Positions 10,001 to 21,106 of a stretch of DNA of 64,000 bases are shown here, piece by piece. The DNA is from Rotaria macrura. Its lineage: Eukaryota; Rotifera; Eurotatoria; Philodinida; Philodinidae. The notes under the pieces were generated by a model that did not search any database, was not told where the DNA came from, and saw only the letters and a program-made list of their open reading frames with translations. The stretch is from the NCBI GenBank assembly GCA_900239685.1, contig OENT01000370.1, forward strand, positions 1 to 64,000, read 5' to 3'. Made by a program: the position numbers and the translations under genes. Numbering within the stretch: the stretch's first letter is position 1; each line of letters starts with the position of its first letter.

Positions 10001-11707
10001 TCGTCTTTCATTCTTTTAGAAATCTCATATTATACTGATGACACTTGAACAAGAGATGGATTTTCGAACTTTCCACTCACATGTCTCTGCTGAGAGATGA
10101 GCCATGGAGCTGAAATGTTTTATGGTATTAGGAAAGACACTAAGGAATGTGAGAGGAAAAATTCATATCGGAAAATAGGAACTGGTAATACATAAGAAAA
10201 AGGTTGAAAAAAATTGCATTGTACAAAACAGTTACGATTCACTCATCATGCATATGCATCATCGTCGTCTTAATTTTGATATTTGAATTTACAAAATAAC
10301 TGTTATAAACAGACTTGAAAAATAGACTAAAGCACATGTCACACAAGTTTCAACTATAAGTTTGATGCGTGTTTTGATTTGAAACCTCATTTTGATTTTT
10401 TTCTCTCACAATATCAGTACTTTATTCGACCGAAAACGTTTTGGCCCATCCATGCAAACCTTACTAATTTTTTTTGTCGTTTGTATTCCATACAATAGAA
10501 GTTCGCTCATTGCTCTAAAAATCCTGTTTACGTTCATGAATCAAATTAAATCCCATCGAATAGACAAATGTTCACTGTTGTTATTTTCATGTGATCTCAT
10601 CGTTGAAGTTTTCAACTTTTAATCAACGCGTCTATGCTAATTCTCTTTTCCTCATTGTCCCACAGAAGATTAGTTAAATAAATCTCGTCAGACTTTAGAA
10701 AACGTTGAACACTGCCAACGACTACGATTTCTATGTTGAACGATTGAAATACGTTATAAAATATGTCTAGTTTTTCATGTAATTCAAGTAACAATTATTA
10801 GTATGTCTCTGCTGCAAAATGCTCATTTCACTGACCTTCTACGAAGTAATGTCAATTATTAGTGAATCAATACAACTATCGTGTTATTTGACACTTGAGG
10901 TTTTTATATGAATCCCACGATATTTTGTTTGATGAATGGGGGACACCCGACAGGGTCCGATTTACATATGTCAAAAAGAAGTCGTAACAATTATTCAAAG
11001 GTCGATTTAAGGACTTTTATATTCTTAATCGTGAAAAAAACTTTTCATCCCAAATGTTTGCAACTTTCCATATTGCATTGATTTCATTCGGTACAACAAT
11101 ATTTATGATGGTCAAGAAAGCTACAACTAGTCTGCTATTCTGTGACAAACAGATATTTGATATCAATAAAATTTCTTCACATATACTACACAATGCTTCG
11201 AATGAGAATGTGTATGCAAATGTTCTCCATCCTTTAAACTTGGAAGCACCTTATCTCGAGACGAGACCTATTCCTAGAATGAGATTTATTCTTGCATTTG
11301 AAAATAAACTAGAACTCTACAGTGCCATATTGTTCAAAGGCAAAAAAAACAGGCGACAGGTGCGAAAATATTACGTTGTTGAGTACTAAAATAAAATTTA
11401 GTTCTCTAAATATCGACTGTTACATCACATTTCGACATTGGGTACATTTATTATATCATTAAAAATAGGACAATCTTGAACGGTTGAGTTATGCAGATTT
11501 TCGTTTTTTTCGCTGACGAAATATTGATAACACATACAATCAAATATTTTAATTTCCATCTATTGATAGAAGAATTTTCTTTTGGGATTCGACGGAACGA
11601 GTTTCATGTTTCACTGTGCTCGTTGAAAAATAACCAATTGTTTCGTGTCAAAACTTATGCAACACAATTTTATTAAAATGTCTATGTTGTTTTCTTTTTT
11701 GCTTTAG
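7006..11707. other. Gene-poor stretch (4.7 kb)
   Basis: No recognised gene. The longest open frame is 11054-11389 (+, ATG start, 111 codons, starting MFATFHIALISFGTTIFMMV). It has a hydrophobic start but no family signature. Its position just upstream of the PACT exon leaves open that it is an upstream exon or chance. A GGTTCGAATCC word at about 9317 lacks the flanking stems of a tRNA. Confidence 0.5.
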
Positions 11708-12449
11708 GTGTTCATGTTCTATCGTTAAGTGAACTTTTGTCATTAAGATTAAATGGCATAAGTATTGGAACGACTGACGAATCGATTGGTTCAATACAAA
11801 AATTACACGAAGAAAATTCTTTTCTTCGTGCCTTAATCGCCAATATGAATGCAGATGAGACTAGCAATACACTCATACAATGTCTTGCTGATATATTTCG
11901 ATGTGAACAAGAGCGTCGTCTAATCAATATAAGCAAACATAGAAATTTTGACGAATTAGAACAAGAAATTCATGATATGTGTGATTATCAACGTAATGCA
12001 TTAGGAAAATTATTATCACATGATCGTCTTGCATTGATCAACGAACTTGAACAAACCAAAGAACAATTGAAGTATTTAAAATATAAGTTTGAGCACTTGA
12101 AGCAAAATCAATCAAAACTTATCATTTAAATAAATTTTATGCCAAATACTTGCGTTGTGAAGCGTATCGTAAGGCTTTAATATATCAAAAACGTTATTTA
12201 GTCATACTACTAACTGGTTATGAAGATACAGAGAAATTCGCCTTAAAAGAAATTCAACGTTTAACTGGAAATATTAAATCATATTCGATGGATTGTAATT
12301 ATACGAAATTAATTTCGAAACAATCGTATCATCGACATGCATCGAATTACCGTTTTCGTTTTCGATGCTATGCTACAGTAGTTATTGGTATAGTTCGAAT
12401 GCGTTGGCTTGTAAAAAAATGGAGACATAAATTAGCAGCTCTTCAATGA
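11708..12449 (+). pseudogene. Pericentrin/AKAP9-type PACT-domain gene, 3' part only, with a frame break
   Basis: A pyrimidine-rich acceptor ending ...GCTTTAG (to 11707) is followed by an open frame with coiled-coil character (SIQKLHEENSFLRALI..., ELEQTKEQLKYLKYKFEHL) that stops at TAA 12127-12129. In the -1 frame, sequence from about 12093 continues as HLNKFYAKYLRCEAYRKALI then YQKRYLVILLTGYEDTEKFA, ending at TGA 12447-12449 with RFRCYATVVIGIVRMRWLVK. This is the conserved PACT (pericentrin-AKAP450 centrosomal targeting) domain, which anchors these proteins to centrioles and binds calmodulin. The family normally reads straight through (YxKYLRxExxRKAL), so about one base is missing or there is a frameshift near 12090-12130; no GT-AG intron restores frame without removing conserved residues. 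Family members are large coiled-coil proteins, but no upstream exons were found for kilobases. It could be a truncated duplicate, a gene with a very long intron, or carry a sequencing indel. Confidence 0.7.
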
Positions 12450-12799
12450 ATCTGTTTGTTTTTCTTTTTGTAAATTTTTTTCAAAAAAATATAAATCTAT
12501 AGATGGTAATCGTAGAGAGATAGAATCAAAGAGCAAAACGATGTTTTTTCATCGAGCATAAAAATCAATAAACGTAATCTTATCTGACCATGAACTGAAT
12601 GTTATCGTGTCTGACAATGGTTGATAATTGTGTGTGGTTTCATGTTATATAGTGTAGTTATTTTTATTTTTTGTTTGACATCGAAGGTTAGACGAATGCA
12701 TCGAAAGAAAGAAAATTTGCGGATTCCATCGCATCCATGCATGGCAAAGCGACTTTAAACATGAAAGTTTACATGTCGATGAGTAGTAAGAACAAGACG

Positions 12800-12806
12800 T
12801 ATAAAT
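12800..12806 (+). promoter_or_regulatory. TATA-like box upstream of LURP-one-related gene
   Basis: TATAAAT about 195 bp before the ATG at 12999, followed by a TCTCGTT-rich pyrimidine stretch that could be the start region. Placement is plausible, not proven. Confidence 0.35.
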
Positions 12807-12928
12807 CTCTCGTTCTCGTTCGCTCTCGTTGATTGGAGAAAAATAAATATCCTAGATAAGAAGTGTGCTATCATTCGTTCCGCACACTCGACATTTATCG
12901 ATTCACTTTTAGCACCAACAGCTACTGC

Positions 12929-12945
12929 TATATATATATATATAT
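12929..12945. repeat. (TA)n microsatellite
   Basis: Eight or so TA units in the 5' leader of the LURP-one-related gene. Confidence 0.85.
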
Positions 12946-12998
12946 TGTATTCTTTAGACAGACCTGGCTTTTATTTCAATTTTTTTTATCTTACAATC

Positions 12999-13731
12999 AT
13001 GGCTCGTTTTTTATTTCAACTGTTCACTTTACAGCTAGTGCTATCAGCAACCGTCGTTGCTCTGTTTTCATCGGGCAAAATCAAAGAAGCAAGCAAATTT
13101 CAACTTCAACAAAAAGTTCTTACACTTGGTTCATCGTATACAATCAAAGATGATCATAGTCGACCAGTTTATAAAGTATTTTTTTTGAATGTTATTGGAG
13201 AAATTTGTATGTACGTCTGTTCAGGTCGGATTTAAAAAAGTTGGCATAGGTAAACATCTTCAACTTACTGATGCCAACAGTAATCAGGAATATTATTCCA
13301 GTAAGAAACTTATAAGATTGTTTTTTTTTCATATTGAACCATCGATTCATTTCATTCAGTTAAACACATAATCAATCCGTTGGGCTTGGCTAAATATGAA
13401 ATTCGCCAAAACAACGAAGTGGTTGCCGATGTTCAGTAAATATCTCTCGAATTCAATTATATTTAATAATGAAACCTGAATTTTTAGCCGTAAAGTAAAT
13501 CTTCTTGGTGGTAAAAAATTCTCAGTCAAATCCAAATTTGGTACATTTAATATCGAAGGGAATTTTCGTTCACGAGAATTTAAAATTAAAAAAGATCATC
13601 ATCTTGTTGCTACTATTTCAAAGAAATTCTTCGCAATTGGTGATAAATATGGTGTTAAAATTGAAAAAGGTCAAGATACACCATTCATTTTAAGTTTAGC
13701 TATTGTCATCGATGAAGTAGCTCATGATTAG
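12999..13731 (+). CDS. LURP-one-related (LOR/Tubby C-terminal-like) protein with N-terminal hydrophobic segment
   Basis: Four exons, 12999-13175, 13225-13300, 13360-13435 and 13488-13731, joined by 49-59-bp GT-AG introns, give 190 residues in one frame. Residues 1-25 (MARFLFQLFTLQLVLSATVV...) look like a signal peptide or anchor. The rest matches the LURP-one-related fold (DUF567/LOR): a VLTLGSSYTIKDDHSRPVYK start, KVNLLGGKKFSVKSKFGTFN in the middle, and the typical end VATISKKFFAIGDKYGVKIE then DTPFILSLAIVIDE. This fold is a closed beta-barrel around a helix, related to Tubby C-terminal and phospholipid-scramblase domains; its biochemical role in animals is not established. The start was chosen as the first ATG in frame after the (TA)n leader. 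It is a stand-alone gene with no close neighbour. Confidence 0.85.
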
Positions 13732-15533
13732 AAACTTTTTCGTTTTTTTTCTCGCTCTCTCTTACAATTTTCTAATGTAGTGTAATCTTTTTTCTTTTAA
13801 ATGATTATTAATGCGTGTGAAATCATTCGTATCATTACACAAGCTTGTAAAAGTTTTCTAGAACGTGATGATTTCATTTATAAAATTGGAACGATAAAAA
13901 CTAATGTGTAGTTTTACTTGTGTAATCAAATATATATATATACAGATAATGCAGGCATGTATTCGACCGTCGGATATGATTAAATGTCATACTGTCACAA
14001 AGAAGTCTCTATTATAAAACTTTCGAAGATTCCAGACTACGTTTTTGGCATCATGCGAAGACGAACATGAGTTTTTCGAAATATTTTACATCGCAAAAAG
14101 ATGTTCGTGATGAAACTTGAAAACATGGTAAGTGGGAAAAAAACGTAGATTGAAATTCTTTTAATCATTCAAAACATATCGTATTAATGATAATAATTAC
14201 ATTTCAATATGCATAGCTCTTTATTTGTACACATATAATCCTAATCTGATTTAATTTCTCTTCACTTCCTCAAAATGCCGTCCAAAGTCATCACGGAGAT
14301 CTAAGCTGCATCCCACATTTGAGCATCATGCATCGTCAGGAATGCTCTTCATAGTATTTATGAATTGTTTCTCATTTTAATGAACAGATTGATACAATAG
14401 AAAACGAAACGTTTTTTGGTTGAACAGAAAAATGTAAAGAATATCTATTTGATTTCGATACTTGTATTTCAAAAAATTCCATCATCCGTAGAGATAAATA
14501 GTTGATTCATTTAATGTAAAATCTATGTTGAAATGCTATACTCCCTATGAAATAGACACGAGGATCTAGTGACAAGTTTCGTTTCAATAAAACCATTAAG
14601 CTATGATGGTATTGCGTCATACTTCTAAATCATTTTGTAAAACGTTTCTCGTTATGAGATGAAAGTTCAGTAGTAGTTGGTGTATATTTCTCTTGCGTTT
14701 GACGTGCTCTATCTACATCATGTGTTTGATCGTTGTTTAAACTAATTCAAGAAGAAACTAGTCAAGTATATCGTATTCAGAAAACAAAACCATGGCATAC
14801 GGCTGTCTTACGATTACGTATGTCTATGATAAAAGAAATCAATGAATAATTTTAAACGATCTTTATATTGATCTATTTTTATGTTGAACACGATTGAAAA
14901 TGTCAGGCTGAACAACTGATTGGTAGTTGAAATATACCTTGTAAGGAACATATAAGTCAACAAACCAGAGTTCACTGTAATCGACTGTTAAGTTTCGATT
15001 TTCATTACACAACTATATCAATTCTTCCTCGATCTCAACATATGAACACAATCAATCAGAGAACAAACATCTTTTTACTGACACAACGAGATAGATATGT
15101 GAAAACAAAGTGCCAGTGATTTATTACCTAGAAATTCTCTGTCACTAATCGATTTTGAAATTTAATCTCATAGATCAAATACTAATTAGCCGGTTGTAGA
15201 GGGAAACCGTATCGAGACGCTTTCATTGCATACAATAAACGAGGAAAATAGAGCGACCGACGAAAAAGAAAACATCATACAATAGACTTCGCAACAATCA
15301 AGATATTTTGCTTGGCTCGTTACCATCGAAAAGAAAAGAGAAAAATAACTATTGATTGTTTCTAAATTGACAAGTCATATTAAACATTGTTACATCTTGT
15401 CTTAGATTTTCTTTTTCGAATCAATAGTTACAAAAAGTATTTGGACTTCATACAAAGAGATAATCATCTGACGACAATAATAACAAAAAAAGAAAAGAGG
15501 AAAATCGCAACAGAAAAACAAGAAATACAGAGC
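13732..15533. other. Intergenic stretch, one coding-like fragment
   Basis: Mostly AT-rich without features. At 14730-14849 (+) a 39-codon open frame ends at TAA and reads SLFKLIQEETSQVYRIQKTK then PWHTAVLRLRMSMIKEINE. It has coding-like composition and may be a leftover terminal exon; the family was not recognised. A (TA)n run sits near 13930-13942. Confidence 0.45.
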
Positions 15534-15824
15534 TCATGTTTTGGCTACTGGCAATGGATCTGCTCGAATTCTCGAGAAGTCAATATTTTTATCAAGTTCT
15601 TCATCGATTTCACCAATTAATGCAACATTATCACCTCGAATTATATAAAGACCAAGAAGAACTTGTTCAACACCATCAGTTGCTGAGAATACACGTTCAT
15701 GACTATCATCTAGTATGATATTTATTGTTTGATCAAATCCACGTAATGTTCCTATGATGATTCGACCATCGACTGTGACAATATTTACTGATTTATTAAC
15801 ATAAGCATCAAGTACTTGTGCCAT
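15534..15824 (-). CDS. LSM8: U6 snRNA-associated Sm-like protein LSm8
   Basis: A single exon of 96 residues, the same length as human LSM8. It shows the Sm1 motif (VNIVTVDGRIIIGTLRGFDQ, then TINIILDDSHERVF) and the Sm2 motif IRGDNVALIGEID, with VEQVLLGLYIIRG between, which is characteristic of LSm8 rather than other LSm subunits. LSm8 is the nuclear-specific subunit of the LSm2-8 ring that binds the 3' oligo-U of U6 snRNA and promotes U4/U6 assembly. The tail ending in LPVAKT is short, as expected. No intron is needed. PRPF4, another U4/U6 snRNP factor, lies 19 kb away in this window. Confidence 0.96.
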   Translation of the reverse strand: MAQVLDAYVNKSVNIVTVDGRIIIGTLRGFDQTINIILDDSHERVFSATDGVEQVLLGLYIIRGDNVALIGEIDEELDKNIDFSRIRADPLPVAKT

Positions 15825-15835
15825 CGATCTCTTGA

Positions 15836-15856
15836 TTTATTATTATTATTATTGTT
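15836..15856. repeat. (TTA/ATT)n microsatellite upstream of LSM8
   Basis: About six TTA units immediately 5' of the LSM8 ATG on the minus strand. Confidence 0.8.
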
Positions 15857-18173
15857 GTTTGATAAATATAATCTAAAACGGAAATTTCATCGTCATTAAA
15901 ATTTTTCATCATGTTTATTAGATGGACGGCAATTACAATCGATGAAGATGAATGATGATGAATTTCCATAAGCTACGGTCGACCAATAATAAACATCTGT
16001 TTTTATAATATCATATAAAGTTTCAAAAGAATTATAAGTCAAAAAATAACTACCATTTTTTGTTTTTTTCTATTTTGAAATCAATTTCCTGGCAAGTAAT
16101 GGAAATATTTATTTCGCCAAGAGATGTCACTATGTAATGCATAACATATCTGCTCGATACTATATAAAGCATTTCAACAGTAACTAAGATACCAACAGTT
16201 CAAAAATTAAATACGCCTTGTTTTGATTCTATCATGATTTTGTATAAATTTTAGCTTTGATATTCCAAAGAATTCGATATTAAGCATATTCATAAACTAA
16301 TCTACACCTGATTAATATTTACAATACTAAAGAAATTAGCCATAAAAATAGTTTCCCTCAATAAAATAATTATTTGACTGACAATCCTAGTTCTCATTAA
16401 AGTACAACAATTTAGAATTTAGTTTTGAATTTTATCTCAAAATTGATGATACTTTTGTTCTTTAGAATTATAAGAACTTCTCACAAACAATTTATTAACA
16501 TGTGTTACAAATAGTGTAATATTACTAAAGAAACGAATGCTCATCGTTTCATGCAGACAATTTCTATTGATCGAACGACTTGGAATTTAGAGAGAGCGAG
16601 CTCTTATTTCAGTCAGATACCGATAAAATGTCTTAAAACGATCTTGAACCCTGGATGTGGGTGTGCTCTGATTTTGGCAAGTAGAGAAAAAACAACATCG
16701 AAATCTGCACCCACACTTTGCCGTTCTTTCTACAGTAACAGAATCTAAAACCTGTCAGTACTGTGTTGCACTTAACGAACGCATTTTCAGCTGTAGACCG
16801 AATATTAATTATACGTATTGAGACATCGGATAGTTGTTGTCTCCGATGTTCTCTTTCATTCAAATTAAATAATCGTTACTCTTAATTAAATTCTACCATC
16901 AATGAATTGGAATATGTGCCTTAAACGATGCCAAAGAGTTGAATCATTCTAATCCATTGGATTGGAAGAAAAAAATCTGTATTTCAGTACACTACCAAAG
17001 CTGTTACATGAACTTTTTTTATAACGATCCTTTGAAGAATGATCAACTGAAATATATATAATTCGAAAGACTTTTTCTAATTAGTAAAAACCCATTAAAA
17101 ATGATTCAATTTCTGAATGATATATATGTATATAGGGTTGATAGGATCTTCATCATCACCTATCCATAGATCATTATTCTAACGTAAAAGATTCAATTGA
17201 TGAACAAATTTCTAAAATTTGAGATCTCTAAATAAATCAAGCCTCATGTCTATGAACAGATTTCATACAGGCAATTTCTGTAACACACGAGTCTACTTCT
17301 TCGATTTGCTGCAGCGTTCACTATTTCAAACAGTTTTCTTCAGATTCTTCACTGTAGAAGATCTGAGCAAAAACTTCAAGAAGCACTGATGTCACATTAA
17401 AACATTCGAAAACCTCATTCTTCTTCAATCCGATATTATTGACAAATCCGGTCTGAAATATTGAACGAGCTTTCAAAATCTGACGAATCACAATATTTTA
17501 GAAATGTTGACACTAACGATTACTCAAGCTTTTAAATGTCTCTCTATTGCTTCTATTGAACAAAATGACTTGCTTTCATCAGTTTGAGGACTTCAAAAAA
17601 GATTCTGTTTTTTTCTAAATGTTATTGATATGCCGCATCATATCCCATTGGAAAATTACTAAGGGTCGTTATTTCGTCATCATTCTCTTGTTTGCAAATC
17701 GAGTTTTTATTTCAGAAAGAGTTTTATTGTTATGATCAAAAGAAAAACAAGAAGTATCCCTTTCAGGGATACAATTGAAACAAGAAAGTAAAGTCAGTAT
17801 TTGTATTGAGAAATATACGACAAATCGAGCTTTCATAAGCATTTGAAATATAATGTTTTGCAATGTTTATCGAAATCGTAAACTTCGGTTAGGTTTTCGC
17901 AAAGAAATATGACATTTTGGAGTATTGAAAATCTCTTTTATCTGATAAATGAATCTTGTTTAGTAGAGAATTTTATGGTCTTTCTGACAAAAATACAATC
18001 ATAAAATGAATACCATTGTTTTCACTTGCTTTGAAATCGTTTATACTTACTAATTTACAAATATTAGCACTTTGTTTAGTTCACTTTTTGCTATCTCACA
18101 TAGCCATAATTCAGGGAAAAACAAGATACAGTTTATGACATTTTATTGAGTTTGATAATACGAAACTTTGGAG
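15857..18173. other. Intergenic stretch, nothing recognised
   Basis: AT-rich with no gene signature. A GATGTGGGTGTGC word at about 16655 and GCACCCACAC at about 16708 form a possible short stem. Short open frames (16551-16863, 17669-17863) show no motif. Confidence 0.5.
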
Positions 18174-18181
18174 TATAAATA
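18174..18181 (+). promoter_or_regulatory. TATA box of the serine protease gene
   Basis: TATAAATA lies 121 bp before the ATG at 18295, in context GGAGTATAAATACAGC. The spacing suits a transcription start near 18205-18215 and a short leader. Confidence 0.5.
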
Positions 18182-18294
18182 CAGCTTCGAATTTCTTTAG
18201 AATCATTCTAACTTCAAGTCAACCTACAATTAAGTGTAGAAAATCCAGTGTATTGCTAATATCAACTGTAATTCAACGTAGTTTATCAATAACC

Positions 18295-19285
18295 ATGCGC
18301 AATATTCTTGCTGTGGTTGCTCTAACCATGTTGGTTAGCTGCGCATATTCTCAAGATATGCCTCAACCTGGTGTCTGTGGTGTCTCTGTAATTAAGCCGA
18401 AACCGGGTGCACGTATTGTTAACGGCGAGCCAGCTATTCCGAATTCCCGACCGTATCAACTTTTATTAGTTGGTTACTATCCAAATGGTACGGCTAAATT
18501 TTATTGTGGTGCCAGTCTTATAAAACCAACACATGCATTAACAGCAGCTCATTGTGTGGTTGGTAATGATGCAAAAGATATTCGTCTCTTTGCTGGTCTT
18601 CATAACTTTACAACTGATGTTTTCAAACCCGAAAATGGCATTCCAATACAAAGCTTCTTCTCTCATGAATCTTACAGCTCCAGCAGTCTTGCAAATGATT
18701 ATGCTGTCATTCGTTTACAAGTGCCACTTCAGGTTGATAATGTTAAGATAGGTCTAGTTTGTCTTCCTACTGCAGCATCTCCAGCATGTACATCAGGAAC
18801 TCCCGTTGTAGGTAAGATCGTTTATATTTTTTGTATTGCAAATTTTACACTCATTTTTTCATAGCAAGTGGTTGGGGTTCAACTTCAGGTGACCCAAATC
18901 GACCAAGTTCCAGCCGACCAGTTGAATTGCAACAAGTTGGTCTTCAATGTGTCGATGCTAACAATGCCAACTGCAAAAGACTGACCTATGTACTTGGTTT
19001 CATTCAAGAGAAATCTAAACTATGTGCTTACGGCGAATGGAAATCAGTTTGTAAGTGTGACAGTTGATTGTTAACGATACTCATTTTGATGATATAGGCT
19101 TTGGTGATAGTGGTGGCCCACTCGTACGTGAACGAACTCATACTGATGGCACAAAATACCTTGAACAAGTAGGCATTATGTCTGGTACAGTTGATTGCTC
19201 ATTTACGCAACCATACCCGGATATTTATGCTGATGTCCGTTATAATATCAATTGGATCCTCACCAAGATTCGTGATTCACCATAA
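18295..19285 (+). CDS. Secreted chymotrypsin-family (S1) serine protease
   Basis: Three exons, 18295-18811, 18865-19050 and 19098-19285, encode 296 residues. Residues 1-19 (MRNILAVVALTMLVSCAYS) form a signal peptide. The activation site is R40-IVNGE. The catalytic triad is complete: His86 in LTAAHC, Asp135 in NDYAVIRL and Ser239 in CFGDSGGP; the second intron splits the codon of Cys235 just before GDSGGP. The residue at the chymotrypsin position 189 (six before the catalytic Ser) is Ser, which points to chymotrypsin-like rather than trypsin-like specificity, and the usual SWG at 214-216 is replaced by SGT. It is likely a digestive or extracellular zymogen. The upstream TATA box suggests regulated, tissue-specific expression. 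A TTG-started extension upstream is open but the ATG at 18295 precedes the signal peptide directly. Confidence 0.93.
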
Positions 19286-19345
19286 ACAATGACTTTTCCT
19301 AGTTGCCTTTAAAAACTATTCAATTGTAATTCCACCTATTGTTGA

Positions 19346-19351
19346 AATAAA
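19346..19351 (+). terminator. Poly(A) signal of serine protease gene
   Basis: AATAAA 61 bp after the stop codon. Confidence 0.6.
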
Positions 19352-21106
19352 AAGGCACAAAAAATGAATAAATTTCAATATTTTTAATCGTTGTATTCTA
19401 GAATTAGCTCATGATACTCAGGATAGCATAGAGCCAGTTAAATAATGATGTGTTATTCATTCTTCATATTGTTCAGAGTCTTACATTAGACAATCTAATT
19501 AACTGTATGACATTGTTAAATGGCGCTTAATATTTACCGAGTTATGGTTATATTTCAGAACGTATCCTTTCTTCTTTCCAACATTTAAAATAATCTTCTC
19601 ATGCACTCCTGATAGAATAGAAGTATCAGAACGAGAAATTGTTCGTATGTTAAATTGATTAGTACGATTAAGACTAAGATCATTTTATTTTACAATGTGC
19701 AGTGTTCTTGAGTAATAGCAGCCATCCTTCAATTGTGAGCTGTCAACTACTTTTGTTACATTCGTAGACAAAATTTTCATTAAAAAACATTACTTTTCGT
19801 TGTAAGTAATAGTAAAAATGTTATCATTTCAGAGAAGACCACTTTCAAAGAAATGATCTGAAGATCGATAATAGAAAATTGTGAATCTTTGATTTTCTAT
19901 GCATTACTGAAATATTCTATATGCATCACGAATCTTGCCAAATCAATATCGACAATGTAAATGACTGTTTATGATAGTCTTAGTTTTCAGTAAGAAGAAT
20001 ATATATACATTACGAACAACAGAATCTTACCAAGAAATCTCTGCAACTCACTAGATTCACATCTATAAAAAATTACTTCATACACCAGACAACTTTATTA
20101 ATTTCAAGGGTGTTCATCGATGAACTTCTTCTGTCTGTCAACAGCTCGATGTACTGCTTGACTGTGAATGATTGTCATTTGAAAGACAAGCGAAAAATAT
20201 GAATTGTAAGACCCAATCGTATGGTAACTTGTATCAGAGAGCATGCCACTAAACGATTTGATTATTTGATCTTTTACTAGACAGTTCATTTAAAAAAGAG
20301 GATGTCAAATATCACTAAAACATGATAGTTTAGTACTGAGTCTAAAGCGGAGACCAAAATGGGGTGGGGAGGAATTCGGATTGAATGGACGGGGCGAGAT
20401 CTAGGAGTGAAAAGTAAGAACGGGGTGGGGCGAGGCGGGGCAGGGAGTGAAAAACGTCTCCTGTTTCAATGTGTGGTCAAGAGGTTTTATTGAATCTGAA
20501 TGCTTCTTCGCATTTTTTTTACAATGTGGTACTCGATCAACAAAAGTGAGAAATCGTAGATTCTTCGTTTATCATTGATCTTTTTTATTGTTGTATTACA
20601 AGGAAACAGCACAATATACAAGATTTGGTATGATCAAAACTTTTTCGATAAATTTTCTTTGGTAATTCTTTGATGATTAGTGCATTTTTGAAAATACATG
20701 AAGAACACTAAGTAATCTATTTAAACGTGAACGAAAGAGATTCAAGCACGATTAATTTTAAATAGAATTATTTTAACTATCTAAGAATTCTATGTTACGA
20801 TTTGGAAACGTGTTTTAACAACGCATTCACCATCATTTACAGATTGAAAACACACAAGATGTATAATTTTAATTAATAAAAGTATCGAGTATTTCTTATG
20901 TGATACTTGCATCGTCATGCCTTTCTTTTGACCCAGAAGTTTCGTAAGTCAAAAGACATTCTTAATGATTTATTGCATAAGCGATTATTTATTCCATACC
21001 ATAAATCTTTTCCCGTATTTTATAAATGTAAAAAAAAAGAAGTTGCTGTAATCTTTATGACCATCCGATGATTCATCAATGAATATTATTTGAAAAAGAA
21101 AATTTG
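19352..21106. other. Intergenic stretch with a G-rich insertion
   Basis: No gene recognised. It contains the G-rich block at 20349-20461, listed separately. Confidence 0.5.
20349..20461. repeat. G-rich 113-bp block bounded by GGAGAC/GTCTCC
   Basis: A strongly G-biased top strand in an AT-rich setting, with repeated GGGGTGGGG words (20361-20369 and 20422-20430), GGCGGGGCAGGG, and two AGTGAAAA words. Short inverted ends GGAGAC (20349-20354) and GTCTCC (20456-20461) frame it. G-quadruplex formation is plausible. Its origin is unknown. Confidence 0.55.

Noticed and set aside
12018..12160. An intron to explain the PACT frame break
   Set aside because: The only GT-AG options remove the conserved YLRCE residues, so a splice solution is less likely than an indel.
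18253..18294. Upstream non-ATG extension of the serine protease
   Set aside because: The ATG at 18295 starts a clean signal peptide; the extension begins with TTG and adds no feature.
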